Part shown: in pieces, positions 1 through 6,900 of the stretch | Layout of the letters: each line of letters begins with the position of its first letter | Position numbering within the stretch: position 1 is the stretch's first letter | Assembly: GCA_964653285.1 (NCBI GenBank) | Contig: CAZZEX010000096.1 | Location: 1 to 19,088 of the forward strand | Direction of reading: 5' to 3' | Origin: CAZZEX01 sp964653285 | GTDB lineage: Bacteria; Chloroflexota; Anaerolineae; B4-G1 | DNA: 19,088 nt | Position numbers and translations under genes: made by a program | Notes under the pieces: generated by a model | What the model saw: the letters and a program-made list of their open reading frames with translations, nothing else | Database searches by the model: none | Told to the model about the DNA's origin: nothing

Positions 1-333
1 CGCCGCAGATCATCACCCCCGCCTGGGCAGGCAGAATGAGGAAGTTGGTGACCGGGATTAGGCGACCAGAGTCTTCTCCAGCGGCCCAGTCGAGCACCAC
101 TTTCGTGCTGCTGAACAGCGTGGGCGAGGAGATGCTTAAGTGGGTTGGGTTGCCACGACGGACGAAGATTGCGGCGGCGGTGAAGGAGTTGTCGGGGCGG
201 TGAGCGCAGCGTTACGGTTGCAGGCGGGCCGTTCGTTTCAGCGGGGGTCCGGCTTGCCCGCTGCAGCCAGTTCGGCTACAGGTACTGGGCGACTTGTTCC
301 GCTCCGAACCAACTGCTGAGGCGACGGCATGAT
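1..333. other. left edge, no identifiable gene
   Basis: I can assign no gene here. Two frames are open over roughly the first 200 bases. A plus-strand frame runs from base 3 to a TGA ending at 203 and has a basic C-terminus. A minus-strand frame is open from about 210 to the window edge, its codons mostly end in C or G, and it lacks an early start codon. I recognise neither product; the minus-strand one could be the 5'-truncated edge of a gene outside the window. A 7-bp inverted repeat (239-245 with 257-263, 11-base loop) has no T-run on either side. The remainder to the stop of the UPF0340 fragment shows nothing recognisable. Confidence 0.4.
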
Positions 334-714
334 CTATTGGTGCTTGAAAGTGTCAGCCTGACTCCGGCGGAAAATGAACTGTCCCTTAGGGGCATTTATC
401 TCAAACAAGCAGCGCTCCGTATCTCCAGCAGGTGTGTGTCGTTTACCTGGATCTTCCGGATACTCTGCCCGTTTACCACCAATGGGCGGCAGTCGAGTTC
501 TTGCTATCAAAATGTCTGCTTCCCCTACTTTTTTCTGCGCCACCCTGACTGGGACAGCCACTCGCTTTAGATGCATGCCGATCATGGTGGAACCGATATC
601 AATGCCGTAATCAGCTCTGACGGATTCTGCCAGTCGAGGGTCCTTCGTTTGAGTGTAGGCACAGGCAGAAAGAGCGCCACCGGCTCCAACCCTGGGTATA
701 GCAATGGCCTCCTT
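334..714 (-). pseudogene. UPF0340/DUF436 (YwlG-like) C-terminal fragment
   Basis: Reading the minus strand through the last bases of the upstream racemase gene gives an open frame that matches from memory the C-terminal half of the UPF0340 family (Bacillus YwlG, TIGR01440; function unknown). The strongest matches are the blocks IPRVGAGGALSA, YGIDIGSTMIGMHLKRVAVP and the late IGGKRAEYP. Full-length members are about 180 residues. The N-terminal half, with its GCSTSEV and CEHINRAL-type motifs, is missing. The frame is closed by a stop inside the racemase 3' end and has no ATG before 585. An AAGGAGG at 714-708 follows the racemase stop directly, but only ATT or ATA codons sit at usable in-frame spacing. 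I infer a gene truncated at its 5' end. About 40 residues after the family's usual end are unmatched and may be run-on. Translation from ATG 585 would give an 83-residue remnant. Confidence 0.72.
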
Positions 715-1405
715 ACGCCAGAGCGTAATTTAGGGCCGCCTCAGCGTGAATGGTCGTCGTGTCAAACAGCGGCATTCCGGCATCCACTTCACTGACCAAC
801 AAGGGGATTTCGGTGCAGCCCAGGATAACTCCCTCCGCGCCGCGTGCTGCCAGCTTCTTGATGATAGCGACGAATCCGGCCCGTGCTTCATCGCGGATCC
901 GGCCCGCAACCAGTTCTTTGTAAATGACGTTGTTCACGTACTTGCGGTCTACAGCATCTGGCACCAGTACGGCGAGGCCCTTCTGGGCGAGGGCATCCTG
1001 GTAAAAGGTCTTCTCCATCGTAAATCGGGTGCCAAGCAGCCCCACCGTCCTCATCCCCCGCGCCAGGATGGCCTCACCGACGGCGTCCAGCAGGCTGAGC
1101 ATGGGAATTTGGACGCTGGCTTGCACCTGGTCAAAGACCAGGTGCATAGTATTGGTGGCGATGAGGATGAAATCGGCACCCGCCGCTTCCAGCCTTTGGG
1201 CTGCCTCGCTCAGCCCTTGCACAATCAGATCCCAGCGATCCTCCTTGGGCCAATCCACGTAGGGTTGAAAGCTGACACTGTATATGATGATTTCCGGGTA
1301 GCCGTAGTCGCCAAAGCGCTCGGTATATGCGCGCGTGATGTACTGATAGTAGTGTACGGTCGACTCGGGGCTCAAGCCACCTAGAATGCCGATCTTTTTG
1401 TGCAT
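713..1405 (-). CDS. aspartate/glutamate racemase family protein (YgeA/RacX type)
   Basis: A 230-residue member of the Asp/Glu racemase superfamily, the usual length for the YgeA branch. These are cytoplasmic, cofactor-independent enzymes that invert the alpha carbon of amino acids with two acid/base residues. The N-terminus has the GILGGLSPEST motif (6-16). The first catalytic position lies in ATNTMH (83-88), where Thr84 replaces the cysteine of classical racemases; the second is Cys197 in GCTE (197-199 region). A Thr/Cys pair is what is known for E. coli YgeA, an L-Asp/Glu racemase with broad side activity. ATG 1405 follows GGGAGGAG at good spacing. The gene sits 130 bp after the PdxA-like gene, the largest gap in the array, so it might have its own promoter, although I see no convincing one. 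Likely role: interconverting D and L forms of the amino acid handled by this cluster. Exact substrate unknown. Confidence 0.88.
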   Translation of the reverse strand: MHKKIGILGGLSPESTVHYYQYITRAYTERFGDYGYPEIIIYSVSFQPYVDWPKEDRWDLIVQGLSEAAQRLEAAGADFILIATNTMHLVFDQVQASVQIPMLSLLDAVGEAILARGMRTVGLLGTRFTMEKTFYQDALAQKGLAVLVPDAVDRKYVNNVIYKELVAGRIRDEARAGFVAIIKKLAARGAEGVILGCTEIPLLVSEVDAGMPLFDTTTIHAEAALNYALA

Positions 1406-1535
1406 GGCCTACTCCTCCCTATTAATCCTTACGCTGCCTCTCGGAAATTGACCTTGTAGAACCAGACGGCGGTGCTGTAAATTGGGGATTGTTCTTGGCT
1501 CCCCGCGGGGGTATGACTCTTAAGAAGGTCTCCAA

Positions 1536-2579
1536 CTACTCGACGTTGTTATCCTTAGCGCTACTTACCATTCGAGCAGCCAGCTCGATAGCAGCTATCA
1601 TGCTTCCTGGATCCGCTCGCCACTCCCATGCCTTTCCAAACGCTGTGCCATGATCTACTGACGTTCGAACGAAAGGTAAGCCAAGGGTTATATTCACTCC
1701 CTTCTCAAAGCCCACAAGTTTGACCGGGATCAGCCCCTGATCGTGGTACATTGCCACCACGATGTCAAATTGGCCCTTAAGGGCACGGTCGAAGACTGTG
1801 TCCGCTGGATACGGCCCGAGGGCATTAATCCCTTCAGCTCGTGCGTCATTGATCGCCGGTTCTAGTATTTCGGCCTCCTCCCGGCCGAACATTCCCCCCT
1901 CTCCAGCGTGTGGGTTTATCCCCGCAATGGCGATCCTCGGACATTCGGTTCCCAAACTCAGCATGGCTTGTTGAGCCAGTCGAATCTTCTCTAGCACCAT
2001 GTCTCGAGATATGGTGTCCAGTGCCCGTCTGAGAGCACAGTGAATGGTCACCAGGATGACCCTGAGATTGTCAGCCACAAACATCATCGCGTAGTTCGTT
2101 GTACCTGTCTTCTCAGCCAGCAGTTCAGTATGACCCGGATAGCCAAATCCGGCTCGGTGCATGGCCTGCTTGTGCAATGGCGCAGTGACAATGCCATCAA
2201 CCTCTCCAGATTGGGCGAGTTCGACCGCTTTGATCACATTCTCTACCGCAGCCTTGCCAGCCATCGGGTCAACCTGACCCTTTTTCAGCCTATCGAGTTG
2301 AATGTTGGCCAAATCCAAAACATCTATGGTCCCAAGTTTGAAGTATGCCTCTCTTACTCCTTCTATGCTGTGTATGCTTGCCTCAACATCCATGCCGATG
2401 ACGGTTGCTTGCATTACACCAGCGTCGCCGACCACGACTGGACAACAAATCCCATAAGTCTGTGGCCTTGTTAGCGCTCGCACTATGATCTCTGGGCCTA
2501 TGCCTGATGCATCCCCCATAGTTATGGCCAACACTGGGTGCGGCAATGTTTGCTCTAGTCGCCTTGGCACCGTGCTCAT
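1536..2579 (-). CDS. PdxA/PdxA2-family 4-phosphohydroxythreonine-type dehydrogenase
   Basis: An NAD-dependent, divalent-metal beta-decarboxylating dehydrogenase of 347 residues from ATG 2579. I prefer this start because it lies 28 bp after the upstream stop; starting at 2678 would overlap the kinase gene by 71 bp. Family marks: ITMGDASGIGPE near the N-terminus; three metal-binding histidines in GHTELLAE (about 150), TIHCALRR (about 180) and MYHDQGLIPVK (about 279); the NPHAGE block; and GLPFVRTSVDHGTA near the end. PdxA makes 3-amino-2-oxopropyl phosphate for vitamin B6. The PdxA2 relatives oxidise 4-phospho-D-threonate or D-erythronate to dihydroxyacetone phosphate and usually neighbour a DUF1537 kinase. 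Here the adjacent kinase is ThrB-like and there is no pdxJ. A catabolic PdxA2-like role is therefore at least as likely as B6 synthesis. The canonical THxPL motif reads HCALRR here. Confidence 0.87.
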   Translation of the reverse strand: MSTVPRRLEQTLPHPVLAITMGDASGIGPEIIVRALTRPQTYGICCPVVVGDAGVMQATVIGMDVEASIHSIEGVREAYFKLGTIDVLDLANIQLDRLKKGQVDPMAGKAAVENVIKAVELAQSGEVDGIVTAPLHKQAMHRAGFGYPGHTELLAEKTGTTNYAMMFVADNLRVILVTIHCALRRALDTISRDMVLEKIRLAQQAMLSLGTECPRIAIAGINPHAGEGGMFGREEAEILEPAINDARAEGINALGPYPADTVFDRALKGQFDIVVAMYHDQGLIPVKLVGFEKGVNITLGLPFVRTSVDHGTAFGKAWEWRADPGSMIAAIELAARMVSSAKDNNVE

Positions 2580-2607
2580 ATTACCATCATCCGCTTCCCG
2601 CCAGATA

Positions 2608-3525
2608 TCAATCCAGATTCTCAACCCGCACGATCTTGGCACCCTCGCGTTGGATCGGTAAGACAAGTGAGTATCCACCTAGCCCGTACGCACCTCCAAC
2701 CTCAGTCATAGCTTGGGCCACCTCGTCTGCATTACCAGCGACAAGAGCGAAGATGCCAGACCCAGCACCGCTCAATGCTACTCCACAGGCACCCGCATCG
2801 AGGGCTGCCTTAAACAGGCTTTTCATCCCCGGTAGCAGAGAAACTCGGTAAGGCTGGTGTAGGCGATCCTCCATTGCCATGGCCAATTTATCCAGTGAAC
2901 CCGTAGCCATAGCTGCGACGAACATCGCCAGGGCTTGTAGGTTGAAGACCACATCGTTTAGGGGGACCTGCTTTGGCAACACTTGGCGGGCCTGCCCAGT
3001 GAGCATAGGCACATCAGGAATGTAGACGACAGAGACAAGTTGCGGGGAAACAGGCACTTTGAGATACACAATGCGGCCTGGCTTCATTATTGATACTGTC
3101 AAACCACCGACCAGCGATGGGGTCAGATTATCCGGATGGTTCTCGATCTTTGTCGATTGAGCGAGTATTTCATCCATAGAGGGTTTCTCCCCAAGGAACG
3201 CGTAGGCAGCCATAACACCCGCAAGAACTGCCGTTGCGCTGCCACCCAGCCCACGGGCCAGGGGAATGTCATTGTGGTGGTGGATGTGCACCGGCGAGAC
3301 GTCCGCCCCAAAGGAGTCGAAAACTGCCGCGAAACTACGATAGGTCCGATTGTCGGGCCCAGTCTCTATCTCTTCTGCACCGTGCCCCTCGATGGTGATT
3401 AGCAAGTCATCAGAAGGCTTGAAGATAAAGGTATTGTATAGCTGTACCGCCAGACCGACGGTGTCAAAGCCGGGTCCCAGATTTGAGGTAGAAGCTGGGA
3501 CGCGGACTTCGATCAATTTGCTCAT
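2608..3525 (-). CDS. homoserine kinase-like GHMP kinase (ThrB family)
   Basis: A 305-residue cytoplasmic GHMP-superfamily kinase with the length and motif order of homoserine kinase. It has PASTSNLGPGFD (10-21), the glycine-rich ATP loop ARGLGGSATA (90-99), ENHPDN (128-133, usually EGHPDN), LHQPYR (222-227) and the C-terminal LSGAGSGIFA (251-260). The conserved VFNxxR position of homoserine kinases, whose arginine contacts the amino-acid substrate in solved structures, is VFNLQA here, so Ala198 replaces Arg. The substrate may therefore differ from homoserine. E. coli ThrB is also known to phosphorylate 4-hydroxythreonine, giving the PdxA substrate, and a PdxA-like gene follows 28 bp downstream. 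The aldolase gene ends 15 bp upstream, so the three are probably co-transcribed. ATG 3525 has GGGAGA just before it. No other threonine-synthesis gene (thrA, thrC, asd) is present. Confidence 0.85.
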   Translation of the reverse strand: MSKLIEVRVPASTSNLGPGFDTVGLAVQLYNTFIFKPSDDLLITIEGHGAEEIETGPDNRTYRSFAAVFDSFGADVSPVHIHHHNDIPLARGLGGSATAVLAGVMAAYAFLGEKPSMDEILAQSTKIENHPDNLTPSLVGGLTVSIMKPGRIVYLKVPVSPQLVSVVYIPDVPMLTGQARQVLPKQVPLNDVVFNLQALAMFVAAMATGSLDKLAMAMEDRLHQPYRVSLLPGMKSLFKAALDAGACGVALSGAGSGIFALVAGNADEVAQAMTEVGGAYGLGGYSLVLPIQREGAKIVRVENLD

Positions 3526-3540
3526 TCTCCCAGGATCTCC

Positions 3541-4410
3541 TCATCTGCCAAGATGCGACAGGGTTCGTGTTGTGGGCGCGGCGCGGAGCTCCTCTAAGGC
3601 TTCAGCTGGCGATATGCCGTCGACCATGACCCTGCAAATTGCGCGCATCATTGCCTCTGGGTTGCGATGCTGGAATACATTTCTGCCCACGGAACAACCA
3701 ATCGCTCCCGCCTCTACGGCTTCTGCCATACGGACGAGAAATTCCCCTTCGTCTATCACGCCGCCACCGGCGACCACCACCGGAACACCCGCCGCCTTTA
3801 CGATATCAGCAAATGACCGGCTATCTCCGCTCCAGTTCACCTTGACGATGTCGGCACCAAGCTCGGCACAGAGCCGCGCATTGCGCATCAGATAATCTAC
3901 ACCATAGTCGCTGGTTTGCTCACGCAGCGTCTGGTAGGCGTTTGGGAACTCCGCTTCGGCAATAAAAGGCATACCCAGCTTCTCGCAAGCCTCCCCGATT
4001 GAAGAAGTGTAAGAGATCATCCCGGCTTCATTGTCCCCAGCAAGAGCGACGTAGCACACTACCGCGTCGGCCCCTAGCCTCAGTGCTTCCTCGACCGAAC
4101 CAATTGGCGTGACGATGGCGCCTTTAGGATGGCCTGCCGCGCTTGCAGAGAGCATCAGAGCGAGGGATGTGTCTGGCTTGAACTCATCAACCACCTGCTT
4201 TGCTATCCCTCGGCTGAGCATCAGAACGTTCGCACCCCCGGATATTGCTTCGCGAGCGCGAGCGCGCGTGTCGAACAGCCCATCCAGGAACCTCGGCGAC
4301 GTCATGCCGTGATCAAGGGCACATATCAGACAGGCGTTCGTCCTAGAGTCGAGCAGGCGGTTCAGCCGAATTCGCTTGCCCAAGTTGCCAATGATAGTTG
4401 CCTTGCCCAT
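3541..4410 (-). CDS. DhnA/FbaB/LsrF-type class I aldolase
   Basis: A TIM-barrel class I (Schiff-base) aldolase of 289 residues from ATG 4410. That start is chosen because AAGGAGAAAG lies directly upstream; longer readings run into the neighbouring hydrolase gene. Visible marks are ALDHG (31-35), the likely Schiff-base Lys190 in DIVKVNWSGD, and the phosphate-binding loops VVVAGGG (211-217) and GCSVGRNVFQ (238-247). Relatives include archaeal fructose-bisphosphate aldolase, 2-amino-3,7-dideoxy-D-threo-hept-6-ulosonate synthase and the autoinducer-2 thiolase LsrF. All act on phosphorylated ketose-like substrates, often with dihydroxyacetone phosphate as partner. The gene is 15 bp upstream of the ThrB-like kinase and PdxA-like dehydrogenase. 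I infer that it makes or consumes the triose-phosphate-like product of that pair, but the reaction is not determinable from sequence. Confidence 0.85.
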   Translation of the reverse strand: MGKATIIGNLGKRIRLNRLLDSRTNACLICALDHGMTSPRFLDGLFDTRARAREAISGGANVLMLSRGIAKQVVDEFKPDTSLALMLSASAAGHPKGAIVTPIGSVEEALRLGADAVVCYVALAGDNEAGMISYTSSIGEACEKLGMPFIAEAEFPNAYQTLREQTSDYGVDYLMRNARLCAELGADIVKVNWSGDSRSFADIVKAAGVPVVVAGGGVIDEGEFLVRMAEAVEAGAIGCSVGRNVFQHRNPEAMMRAICRVMVDGISPAEALEELRAAPTTRTLSHLGR

Positions 4411-4477
4411 CTTTCTCCTTTGCTCCTTCCCGTGAGATTGTATAGTATCTAACCAGAAACGCGCTGTTAGGCGACGC

Positions 4478-5320
4478 TCAATCCTTGAATTGCTTTTCAA
4501 GCCACGAAAGTATTGTTCGCGCCAAAGCAACCCTTTTGTCCGAGAATGCATGATCAGCGTCTAAAATCAGGTGCGTCAAATCCCTGGCATTGCAATTCTG
4601 CAGAGCCTGAACTAGTGGAGTGTAATGAATATTGACAGGAGCAACCTGATCGCGGCTACCGCCAATTAAAAGCACAGAACGCTGGGAGAGTGCCGTAGTT
4701 TGCTTTACCAAGTTCCAGTTTTCACCAGCCTCCAGGAGCTCAGCGACTAAACTCTCAGCAGTTGTCCCTTGCAAAGGCGACAAATCTTCTTCAAGTGCAT
4801 GAGTGACCGACTCAATGAGGGCTTGATCATCCCTAATAGCACTAGCAACGATTCCAGGGTTAACACCAGCTATTGATGCAACTGCGCTGATATGAGGATC
4901 ATTCACTGCTGTCATCAGTGCAGCAGAGCCGCCCATACTGTGCCCAATAAGGACTATTTTGCCGGAGTCAACGCGGTAGAGTTCCTGTGAACTCTTTGCT
5001 CTCAAAAAATCCAGAGCAGTGCTGACATCCTCTAAAACGTGCTTGAATGAAAAGGAGCCTTGGCTACCCCAAGCGCCTCTATAATGAAAAACGAGAACAT
5101 TCCATCCCGCTCGACGAAATATCTGAGCCAAATCAAAGTTGCGTTCAAAGCCTGGAAATCCGTGCAATAGAATAATGATTGGATATGGACCAGCCCCTTG
5201 AGCCATTAGTATATTCCCAAGGAGCCGTTCTCCTTTGCTCTCAAAAGTGACAGGCGCCAAAGTAGCAGGATATTGTTTATCCACCGTTACAGGATCATTT
5301 CCGATTGGGTCAAAGTTCAT
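4478..5320 (-). CDS. alpha/beta hydrolase (prolyl-oligopeptidase-like esterase/peptidase)
   Basis: A 280-residue alpha/beta hydrolase. ATG 5320 is chosen because GGGAGG lies 8 bases upstream; the next upstream ATG (5362) would overlap the M19 gene. The oxyanion motif LLHGFPGFER is at 51-60. The nucleophile elbow is IGHSMGG (125-131, Ser128). The probable acid is Asp224 in GGSRDQVAP, and the catalytic His257 lies in DADHAFSDKR. Thus the full triad is visible. There is no signal peptide, so it is probably cytoplasmic. The family includes esterases, acyl-peptide hydrolases and lipases; the exact substrate cannot be read. Its codons are visibly richer in A/T than those of the M20 or RidA genes (one 60-base line inside it is about 47% GC), which may indicate a separate origin. 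It may remove an ester or acyl group from the compound handled by the cluster. Confidence 0.87.
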   Translation of the reverse strand: MNFDPIGNDPVTVDKQYPATLAPVTFESKGERLLGNILMAQGAGPYPIIILLHGFPGFERNFDLAQIFRRAGWNVLVFHYRGAWGSQGSFSFKHVLEDVSTALDFLRAKSSQELYRVDSGKIVLIGHSMGGSAALMTAVNDPHISAVASIAGVNPGIVASAIRDDQALIESVTHALEEDLSPLQGTTAESLVAELLEAGENWNLVKQTTALSQRSVLLIGGSRDQVAPVNIHYTPLVQALQNCNARDLTHLILDADHAFSDKRVALARTILSWLEKQFKD

Positions 5321-5352
5321 TGTCAATACCTCCCAAATTGAGTATCGTTCTT

Positions 5353-6348
5353 TCACATCCAAACTTCCTCAAACAATCTTAGCCAGTTCTCTCCCATGAT
5401 CTTCTTCACATCAGATTCAGCATAGCCTCGGGCAAGCAAAACCCGGGTGATGTTGGGGAAGTCAGCAGCTGACTGAATGCCCTCCGGGTTGACAATGGGA
5501 TACTCCACCTCCATACCTGGTCCTCTCTTGCTCTTACCCGTCAATAACCAGTCAAACCATTCTCGAGATTGCCCCTCCGTGAAGTCAGTCCCGATGGCCA
5601 CGTGATCGATGCCTACCAAGTCCACCAGATAGTCGATCACATCAATGACATCTTCGAGGGTGGCCTTAGAGCCAGCCGCCAGGAAGGAGGGAAATACATT
5701 GGCACCAATGACACCGCCCTTTTTGACCAAGGCCTTGATCTGTTCGTCGGTTTTGTTGCGGGGATGGTCACATAGAGTACGAGGGTTGGCGTGGGTGAAG
5801 GCCACCGGCTTCTCCGAGGCTTCAATCGCCTCCATGGTCGTCCTGTAGCCCACATGGGATAGATCAATCAAAATGCCTAAGTGGTTCATTTCCTCGATAA
5901 CCTCCAAGCCGAACTGGCTCAAGCCACAATCAGTCCGCTCGAGGCATCCATCCCCCACATAGTTGCGCTCCATATAGGTGAGCTGGATAACCCTGACGCC
6001 AAGTTCCTTGAAGATGGACAACATGTAGAGATCATCCTCAATAGGGGAGGTATTCTGAAAGCCGAGAATTATACCAACCTTTCCCGCCTCTTTGGCTCGC
6101 CTGATGTCATCCCCTGTCCTTACAGGCATGATCAGAGAGCCATATCGTTCGAACATCCTATGCCACACTGCGATGTTACTGATGGTTTCCCTGAAGCCTT
6201 CTAGGGTGGCGAGGGTCGCGACGATGGCAGTCAGCCCTCCCTGCTGAAGTTTAAGGAACGTTTCCTCATCCCAGCGGCTTATCTCTAGTCCATCGATGAT
6301 GACGGACTCGGCATGTACCAATGCACTCCGGTCTTCTCCCATAGCCAT
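5353..6348 (-). CDS. M19 membrane dipeptidase-like protein with altered metal site
   Basis: A 331-residue TIM-barrel amidohydrolase of the renal dipeptidase (M19) family. ATG 6348 is chosen because AAGGAGG lies about 10 bases upstream; a TTG at 6354 is too close to it. The two distal metal histidines are present: IDLSHV (His165) and FTHANPR (His186, usually SHSN). The N-terminal HxD pair, normally in a D-G-H-x-D motif, reads DGLEI (19-23), and the bridging glutamate is Gln98 in GFQNTSP. The binuclear zinc site is thus incomplete by comparison with characterised dipeptidases. From memory, a GFQNTSP-type subgroup recurs in environmental bacteria near amino-acid catabolic genes, so this may be a stable subfamily with another metal set or reaction. 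No signal peptide or lipobox is seen, unlike the mammalian membrane form. It follows RidA by 96 bp. Confidence 0.87.
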   Translation of the reverse strand: MAMGEDRSALVHAESVIIDGLEISRWDEETFLKLQQGGLTAIVATLATLEGFRETISNIAVWHRMFERYGSLIMPVRTGDDIRRAKEAGKVGIILGFQNTSPIEDDLYMLSIFKELGVRVIQLTYMERNYVGDGCLERTDCGLSQFGLEVIEEMNHLGILIDLSHVGYRTTMEAIEASEKPVAFTHANPRTLCDHPRNKTDEQIKALVKKGGVIGANVFPSFLAAGSKATLEDVIDVIDYLVDLVGIDHVAIGTDFTEGQSREWFDWLLTGKSKRGPGMEVEYPIVNPEGIQSAADFPNITRVLLARGYAESDVKKIMGENWLRLFEEVWM

Positions 6349-6444
6349 AACCAATTACCTCCTTCCTAGATTCAGTTCCATTGAGTTGCCTCTTCACGTG
6401 ATCGCCCTACGTGCCATCTACTGGCGGTGACCACCGCACTCCTC

Positions 6445-6837
6445 CTATGTGTTGCAGTCGCCGACCTCGGCCACCAGCTCGATCTCCACCAGTGCCTCCA
6501 GCGGCAGCGCGGTCACCTGCACCGTAGCGCGGGCGGGGGGCTCTTCGGGGAAGAACTCGGCGTAGACCGCGTTCATCCGGGTGAACTCCCCGATGTCCTG
6601 CAGGAATACGGTCGTCTTGGCCACACATCTCAGACAGGACCCGGCTTCCTCCAAGATCGCCTTGAGATTCTCCAATGTCTGGCGGGTCTGGGCCTCGATG
6701 TCCGGCCCGGCGAACTCCTTCGTGCCCGGGACGATGCCCACCTGGGCAGTGTATATCAGGCCCCCTACACGAACCGCCTGGGAATACGGGCCCACAGCGG
6801 CGGGGGCTTTAAGTGTGCTGATGATTTCCTTGCTCAT
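6445..6837 (-). CDS. ridA: RidA/YjgF/YER057c/UK114 family enamine/imine deaminase
   Basis: A 130-residue RidA-family protein, the family's usual size. ATG 6837 is preferred over the upstream ATG at 6876 because AGGAAG lies just before it and the family's conserved start MSKEII follows. Visible marks are GPYSQAVRVGG (16-26), the active-site Arg103 in PARATVQV, and Glu120 in VEIELVAE. These are the residues that bind the carboxylate and activate water in E. coli RidA, so it should be an active deaminase. RidA proteins form cytoplasmic trimers that hydrolyse reactive 2-iminobutyrate or 2-aminoacrylate produced by PLP-dependent threonine/serine dehydratases. A dehydratase of that type heads this gene array, which fits. 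The GC content is visibly higher than that of the M19 gene downstream. Confidence 0.92.
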   Translation of the reverse strand: MSKEIISTLKAPAAVGPYSQAVRVGGLIYTAQVGIVPGTKEFAGPDIEAQTRQTLENLKAILEEAGSCLRCVAKTTVFLQDIGEFTRMNAVYAEFFPEEPPARATVQVTALPLEALVEIELVAEVGDCNT

Positions 6838-6900
6838 CTTCGCTTCCTTTCTGGGGATAGTCCCACATAAATCCACCTTGGTGTGAGTGATAAAGCAATC

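Noticed and set aside
239..263. 7-bp inverted repeat as the operon terminator
   Set aside because: Neither side has a T-tract, and the loop of 11 bases is long; support is too weak to call it.
746..1384. Plus-strand open frame of 212 codons
   Set aside because: It lies entirely antisense to the racemase gene, whose motifs, start and ribosome binding site are convincing; the plus-strand product has no recognisable domain.
1501..1510. CCCCGCGGGG palindrome as a terminator after the PdxA-like gene
   Set aside because: It has no loop and no T-run on the minus strand, so it does not look like an intrinsic terminator.
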